Of a stretch of 61,490 nt of DNA, positions 57,201 through 61,490 are shown in pieces; position 1 is the first letter of the stretch, and each line of letters opens with the position of its first letter. Source of the stretch: Colwellia sp. Its GTDB lineage: Bacteria; Pseudomonadota; Gammaproteobacteria; Enterobacterales; Alteromonadaceae. The stretch is from positions 1-61,490 of the forward strand of contig JAPYOP010000020.1 of NCBI GenBank assembly GCA_029938115.1, in the 5' to 3' direction. Position numbers and translations under genes: made by a program. The notes beneath the pieces are model-generated. The model made no database searches, was not told the origin of the DNA, and saw only the letters and a list, made by a program, of their open reading frames with translations.

Positions 57201-58848
57201 ATAGCGCTGTTTTCTTCGATTCTATGTCATAGCTCCACAAACTGTCATTAGTAGTAAACATCATTTTATGGCTATTAGGTAATATACCAATAAAACTAAA
57301 AACCTTCTTTTTAGGGACAACTTTTCCTAATTCATCTAATGGATCAAACTCACCTGTTTCTAAATCAACTATTGAGGCTTCTTCATCATATATTAGCCAA
57401 AGGTAGCGTTTATCTTGTAAGAAAGTAGAATAAGGTTCTTTAGCCAATACCGCTGTTGTTTTTTCATTAAAAGAAAGCTTAACCGGCTGCTTTAAACTTG
57501 TATCATAAAAAACTATGCCTTTTTTGGTCGACAATAATAAAAGGTTATCTTTGTATGGATAAATACCATAAATATGAGCAGCGTTAAGTTGCTTTGTTAT
57601 TTTTTTGACGACAGTGTGTTGTTCTACTGTATTTTTTTCAAGATCGACTAAATTCAAGCCATGACTGGTGCCCACCCAAATTTTTTGAGGCTCTTCAGGC
57701 TGTGCTTCTATTGCCCAAACTGAATTATGATTCAAGCTGTTAACGTTATTTTTTAGATAACGATAGTTGGTAATGTACTCGCGTGATGGATCCCACCGAT
57801 AAACGCCTGAAGACTCTGAGCCAAGCCAAAAAGAGCCGCTATCATCCTGCGCTATAGAAATAATTTTATTATTTGAAGTGTTTTCAAAAAAGTCACTGAT
57901 ACCAAAAAGTGACTTCCCTTGTTGTTGTGCGGTATCAATAACATGTAAGCCTTTATCGCTAACCACATAAAGTTGGTCATCTACAGATAAAAATTGCCAT
58001 ACAGAAAGGTTTTCAAGTACTAACTTATACTCATCGGCTTCAACTCGACCTTGAATATAACCTTTCGCACTTTCTATATTTAAACTAAAAACACCGTCGC
58101 CAGTGCCCAAATAGAGTTTATTCTGTTTACAAATATATAAGCTGAAAATTTTATTGGCTTGAGTAACATTAACATCACCAATTGTCGGTTTAGCTAATAT
58201 GCTAGGTAATTTACGCCATTTTTTTAATTTGACATGGTACACATAGACACCTACTCTGGTGCCAATATATAACACTTGTTGGTGATATTTAACTTGAAGA
58301 ATATTGTCTTTTTCGGGTAATTCTTGTGACAAATCGACTTTAATTTGAAATTCAGCTTTATCTCCGTGATAAAAGCTAACGGTTTTACTTGTTGCTAACC
58401 AATAGCCTGATTCATTTTGACTGTTTTCACCTTCGGTAATATCAACAGTATAATGACCAACATTTTCTATATTAGTCGCTAAAATCAATTGATATTGGTT
58501 AGTTTTCGGCTGATAACGATAAATACCATCATCAACATTAATCCAAATAAAGCCTTCTTTGTCTTGTTTGACAAAATAAACGCCAGCATCAATAAAACTA
58601 TCATTAGGGCCTGACAACTGCTTTACAGAATAACCATCATAAATATTTAAGCCATTATCTGTAGCTAGCCAAACAAAGCCATTTTTGTCGGCTAATATTG
58701 CATTAATGGTGCCTTGCGACAATCCATCTTCAACAGAGAGATGTTCTAAATATAGATTAGGTACACTACTTTTTGCACATACCCATTTGATTTGACAAAA
58801 CAAGCCAATAAAAATAATGAATAGGGTGAGTTTTATTTTAAATATCAT
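54271..58848 (-). CDS. Propeller-sensor GGDEF/EAL cyclic-di-GMP protein
   Basis: 1525 residues from the ATG at 58848; a TTG four codons upstream is in frame. A signal/anchor helix is followed by a large periplasmic two-component-regulator propeller region (about 35-720; repeats such as LADKNGFVWLATDNGLNIYDG), a Y_Y_Y domain (about 730-800), a membrane helix (about 803-825), two PAS domains (about 845-1090), a GGDEF domain with intact GGDEF near 1170, and an EAL domain. The EAL signature reads ELL (Glu1302 kept), with DDFGTG, AEGVET and IKIDRSFV present. It should sense a periplasmic ligand and change cyclic di-GMP level. It follows gorA's strand with 83 bases between. Confidence 0.92.
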   Translation of the reverse strand: MIFKIKLTLFIIFIGLFCQIKWVCAKSSVPNLYLEHLSVEDGLSQGTINAILADKNGFVWLATDNGLNIYDGYSVKQLSGPNDSFIDAGVYFVKQDKEGFIWINVDDGIYRYQPKTNQYQLILATNIENVGHYTVDITEGENSQNESGYWLATSKTVSFYHGDKAEFQIKVDLSQELPEKDNILQVKYHQQVLYIGTRVGVYVYHVKLKKWRKLPSILAKPTIGDVNVTQANKIFSLYICKQNKLYLGTGDGVFSLNIESAKGYIQGRVEADEYKLVLENLSVWQFLSVDDQLYVVSDKGLHVIDTAQQQGKSLFGISDFFENTSNNKIISIAQDDSGSFWLGSESSGVYRWDPSREYITNYRYLKNNVNSLNHNSVWAIEAQPEEPQKIWVGTSHGLNLVDLEKNTVEQHTVVKKITKQLNAAHIYGIYPYKDNLLLLSTKKGIVFYDTSLKQPVKLSFNEKTTAVLAKEPYSTFLQDKRYLWLIYDEEASIVDLETGEFDPLDELGKVVPKKKVFSFIGILPNSHKMMFTTNDSLWSYDIESKKTALLYQHPNVLVSEWVSFDNWVIDKNNIFWLSYPTKGLIGLEYPSFMTKYFYHSKNSIVDNNIYSVLTDNDGDVWFSSHKGLFLLNTDNQHIRNFTIADGISALEFNSSARLKLANGHLAYGSMEGVSVFDPLVLKNKHKHDNISVYVTAINVISRQLDLPLLINQNEDILLNYDDVGIRFDFSTLSSTHRREIIYEYQLTGGETVYYPPTKENRITFPSLSSGSHVLSVRVKSPITGDYSDFKRIKISVSYAPWKSPLAYFVYAVILLVLLILWWQRRNKQKQKLIADHEEVKFRENRLQLALIGSNSEVWDWQAKDNLMFGKRISQELAYIDLATAHTFEQHIELIHFDDKDNFLSNWRVFVEQSDLDETFSCTYRLKHADGHWLWYKDLGKIVSLDDKNKPSRITGSYTNITETRAEEVRSQYYGEAFKQTNDWVLIVNDDFTQITANLSLRNVFGLPDENFSFSDNFMGLKERRWQYFKYLFPSLNEGEHWRGEELVTTDSGEEFHVVVNINVGKNQTTNSLHYVCVFTDISAQKSAEKELRYLANYDYLTDLPNRSLLLERIKHAMESSQRQNKSIALFFIDLDRFKQVNDSLGHDCGDLLLIEVTRRLSELLRVDDTVARIGGDEFVVLLESFRGPTHLGQVAQKIIAAVEQPVLLLESEVSIGASIGIALYPDDANDAKALLRHADVAMYHAKQLGRNTFQFFTPRMNAEASERLTKESNVKQAYANDEFFNHYQPIIDANTGKAAGFELLMRWQSKDGLIAPAGFISLAEELGLIVPMTESALERGLVDLKRWHEQRPTLYLSVNLSPLHFAKESLVPYIAKLLKSHDLPAYLLKIEVTESALLSEPDKAIRTMNALSDLGVILALDDFGTGFSSLSYLKRLPLDIIKIDRSFVSGIGIDKTDEAIVDATIVLAKRLNMHCIAEGVETTQQLEYLTKRQCHYIQGYLYSKPVDAKTIRDFLSANIIELKVN

Positions 58849-59024
58849 CGAGCCTTTCAACTTACATAGATAATTAACAACTTTAACTTACTCAATTATA
58901 ACAGCTATAAAAACATGCATAGTAGCAAACCAAAAAATAATTATCATTGCAGTGGAAAGCTCTCTTGAATATTTCATATTCGCCATCACATAGTTTAGTA
59001 TCGTTCATTTATTTCGTGTCCATT

Positions 59025-61082
59025 ATGACTAACCCTTTATTACCGCAAACAGTGAAAAATCTTGAGTTACCCGCCTTTTCAAATATCAAAGCAGAACATG
59101 TTAAACCCGCAGTTGAACAAGCGATTACCGACTGTAAAAAAATAATTGAAGAAGTGTTAGATAAACAAGATTGTTTCACTTGGGCTAATTTAGTCATGCC
59201 AATTGATGAAGTAGATGATGTGCTATCAAAATTGTGGTCGCCTGTTTCTCATATGAATTCGGTGGTTAGTACCGATGAGCTACGTGAAGCCTATGAATCA
59301 TGCCTGCCATTATTGTCTGAATACGGCACTTTTGTTGGACAACACCAAGGTTTATTTCAAGCGTACCAAAGTTTAAAAAGTAGTGATGAGTTTGCTACGT
59401 TAAACACCGCACAACAAAAAGTTATTACCAATGCATTACGTGACTTTAAACTTTCTGGTATTGCATTAAGTGATGAAGATAAAAAACGTTACGGTGAAAT
59501 TGTTACGCGATTATCTGAATTAAGCTCTAGCTTTAGCAATAACGTACTTGATGCAACTCAAGCCTTTAGTGTCAATATTGCTGACAAAAGCGAGCTCGCT
59601 GGTTTACCACAAAGTACATTAGCTGCCGCCCAGGCTTTAGCTACCAGTAAAGATCAACAAGGTTACACCTTTACTTTAGACATCCCAAGTTACTTACCTG
59701 TGATGATGTATTGTGACAACCAAGCATTACGCGAACAGTTATATCGCGCTTTTGTTACCCGCGCGTCAGATCAAGGCCCTAATGCTGATGAATTTGATAA
59801 CAGCACCATCATGAATGAGCTACTTGCGCTTCGACATGAGTTAGCACAATTATTAGATTTTGATAATTACGCCGAGCATTCTTTAGCCACTAAAATGGCA
59901 AATTCAACTGGCGAAGTCATGGAGTTTTTAGAAAGCCTCGCAGTAAAGTCAAAGCATCAAGGTGAAAAGGACATTCAAGAATTAATAGACTTTGCTAGAA
60001 GTGAGTGCTCACAAACTTCACTCCAAGCATGGGATTTAGCTTATTACAGCGAGAAACTTAAGCAAAGTCGTTACAGTATTTCAGACGAAGAATTACGACC
60101 TTATTTTCCTAAAGATAAAGTCGTTAGCGGATTATTTGAAGTGGTAAATCGCTTATTTGGCTTAACGATTAAACAACGTGAAAATGTTGATGTTTGGCAT
60201 CAAGACGTACAGTTTTACGATGTATTTGGAAGTAATGACGAATTGCGCGGCAGTTTTTATCTTGATTTATACGCCCGAGAGAAAAAACGTGGCGGTGCAT
60301 GGATGGATGATTACGTTGGTCGTAGTAAGCTCACCTCTGGCAATATTCAACATCCTGTCGCTTACCTTACGTGTAATTTTAACGGCCCTGTTGGTGATGA
60401 TCCGGCATTATTTACCCACGATGAAGTAGTGACCTTATTCCATGAGTTCGGTCATGGCTTACACCACATGTTAACGCAAATTGATGAAAGCCCTGTTTCC
60501 GGTATAAACGGTGTCCCTTGGGATGCAGTAGAACTACCAAGCCAGTTTCTAGAAAATTGGTGTTGGCAAAGTGAGGCTTTGGCATTTATTTCGAGCCACT
60601 TTGAAACAGGCGAGTCATTACCACAAGCATTATTAGACAAAATGCTTGCCGCAAAAAACTTTCAATCTGCCATGCAAATGTTACGTCAATTAGAGTTCAG
60701 TATTTTTGATTTTACCATGCACGCTAGTTATACCAGTGATGCAAAAGACGATCATATTCAGCAAGTACTTAATAATGTACGAGCACAATATGCGGTGGTG
60801 AAAGCGCCTGAATTTAATCGTTTTCAACATGGTTTTAGCCATATTTTTGGTGGCGGATATTCTGCAGGTTATTACAGCTACAAGTGGGCTGAAGTATTAT
60901 CTGCTGATGCTTTTGGTTTATTTGAAGAGCAAGGGATTTTTAACCAAGCAACGGGACAGTCTTTCTTAACCAATGTGTTAGAAAAAGGTGGTAGCGAAGA
61001 GCCTAGCGAGTTATTTAAAAATTTCCGTGGTAGAGCGCCCGAAATAGAAGCATTATTACGTCACAGCGGCATTGAAGCATAG
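59025..61082 (+). CDS. prlC: Oligopeptidase A (M3 metallopeptidase)
   Basis: 685 residues from the ATG at 59025, where MTNPLLPQTVKNLELPAF matches the family start; an upstream ATG at 58947 would add 26 non-conserved residues. The zinc motif HEFGH is in LFHEFGHGLHHML, with the third ligand in the VELPSQFLENW segment. FGGGYSAGYYSYKWAEVLSADAF is the typical C-terminal substrate-binding motif. It degrades short peptides, including signal peptide fragments, in the cytoplasm. The next gene begins four bases after the stop. Confidence 0.96.
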   Translation: MTNPLLPQTVKNLELPAFSNIKAEHVKPAVEQAITDCKKIIEEVLDKQDCFTWANLVMPIDEVDDVLSKLWSPVSHMNSVVSTDELREAYESCLPLLSEYGTFVGQHQGLFQAYQSLKSSDEFATLNTAQQKVITNALRDFKLSGIALSDEDKKRYGEIVTRLSELSSSFSNNVLDATQAFSVNIADKSELAGLPQSTLAAAQALATSKDQQGYTFTLDIPSYLPVMMYCDNQALREQLYRAFVTRASDQGPNADEFDNSTIMNELLALRHELAQLLDFDNYAEHSLATKMANSTGEVMEFLESLAVKSKHQGEKDIQELIDFARSECSQTSLQAWDLAYYSEKLKQSRYSISDEELRPYFPKDKVVSGLFEVVNRLFGLTIKQRENVDVWHQDVQFYDVFGSNDELRGSFYLDLYAREKKRGGAWMDDYVGRSKLTSGNIQHPVAYLTCNFNGPVGDDPALFTHDEVVTLFHEFGHGLHHMLTQIDESPVSGINGVPWDAVELPSQFLENWCWQSEALAFISSHFETGESLPQALLDKMLAAKNFQSAMQMLRQLEFSIFDFTMHASYTSDAKDDHIQQVLNNVRAQYAVVKAPEFNRFQHGFSHIFGGGYSAGYYSYKWAEVLSADAFGLFEEQGIFNQATGQSFLTNVLEKGGSEEPSELFKNFRGRAPEIEALLRHSGIEA

Positions 61083-61086
61083 TTTT

Positions 61087-61490
61087 ATGACCACAAACAC
61101 TTACGAAAAATTTAGCCAGCTATACCAACGAGCCGCAAAGCGAAAAGGCGGAAAAAAAGCATTAGAATTATTGCTTGGCCAAAAAATCGTTGGTAAAAAG
61201 TTACACACCGATAGTGCGGCTCAACAAAGTGTTGCTGATTTAAGTGATGACAGAATTTTATCGGCGTTTACTAAGCAAATCTTTAAATCAGGTTTTGTTT
61301 GGCGTGTAGTCGAAAATAAATGGCCTGACTTTGAGGAGAGTTTTTTCAATTTCAATATTGAGAAAGTGCTCATGATGCCTGAAGAGATGCTAGAACGAAA
61401 AGCAGCAGATCCTAAAATCATTCGTAATTACAATAAAGTAAAAACGATAAAAGCTAATGCGCAAATGCTGTACGAGCATACAAACGAGCA
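61087..61490 (+). CDS. DNA-3-methyladenine glycosylase I-like protein (5' part only)
   Basis: 134 residues to the window edge, no stop reached. The segment LSDDRILSAFTKQIFKSGFVWRVVENKWPDFEESF matches the Tag fold, where the family normally reads IFQAGLSW...R..F...F, followed by MMPEEMLERKAADPKIIRN. The N-terminal zinc cysteine found in E. coli Tag is not evident, so this is a divergent COG2818-type member. It is probably co-transcribed with prlC. It would be a second alkylation-repair glycosylase in the window beside the Ada-AlkA fusion. Confidence 0.8.
   Translation, partial: MTTNTYEKFSQLYQRAAKRKGGKKALELLLGQKIVGKKLHTDSAAQQSVADLSDDRILSAFTKQIFKSGFVWRVVENKWPDFEESFFNFNIEKVLMMPEEMLERKAADPKIIRNYNKVKTIKANAQMLYEHTNE

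Noticed and set aside
1..61490. Insertion sequences, prophage, CRISPR arrays, tRNA or rRNA genes
   Set aside because: No transposase or integrase motif, no regular spaced repeats and no recognisable tRNA or rRNA sequence was seen on either strand.

Overview
The window looks like chromosomal DNA of a marine gammaproteobacterium of the Alteromonadales, most like Colwellia or Thalassotalea. This is inferred from AT-rich codon use, the protein families present (SSF-type hybrid sensor kinase CrbS, TraF-like envelope barrel, DUF4399, a very large propeller-GGDEF-EAL protein) and the conserved block gmk-rpoZ-spoT-trmH-recG. No rRNA, tRNA, transposase, phage gene or CRISPR array was seen. I could not run any search, so family names rest on motifs read by eye.

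Left part (1-22.4 kb). The 5'-truncated end of the window is tex on the minus strand; its usual neighbour greB lies 17 kb away in the same orientation. The DNA between them is a mixed accessory segment: a double-REC GGDEF protein; 3-hydroxybutyrate dehydrogenase flanked by remnants of a thiolase and a CoA-transferase; an Ada-AlkA fusion overlapping an O6-methylguanine methyltransferase; a GST, GNAT and DUF924 run; an esterase plus MFS pair; the CrbS/CrbR acetate-switch two-component pair split by a DUF1697 gene; and a TonB-dependent receptor next to a secreted PHB-depolymerase-family esterase. Beyond greB come a TraF-like barrel protein and a lipoprotein cyclophilin.

Middle (22.4-38.7 kb). 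Mostly housekeeping: DUF445 protein, aromatic aminotransferase, gmk, a double-rhodanese protein, rpoZ, spoT, ridA, trmH, recG, and polA facing recG. A 535-bp gap upstream of polA carries two perfect DnaA boxes and one near-match; the gap downstream of polA may encode a small RNA. Next come an unusual secondary transporter fused to a periplasmic solute-binding domain and a DUF4399 protein.

Right part (38.7-61.5 kb). A LytTR membrane regulator is divergent from two tandem acyltransferases, with a 20-bp-period direct repeat between them. Then comes the most interesting locus: a sigma-54-type promoter with a 32-bp perfect palindrome upstream, driving an adaptor, an ABC ATPase and an ADOP/MacB-type permease, followed by an NtrC-type regulator, its histidine kinase and a secreted beta-lactamase-fold hydrolase. 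This reads as a self-regulated export or envelope-stress module of unknown substrate. After it come a periplasmic c-heme DUF3365 protein paired with a solute-binding protein, glutathione reductase, a 1525-residue GGDEF/EAL sensor, oligopeptidase A and the start of a 3-methyladenine glycosylase I-like gene.
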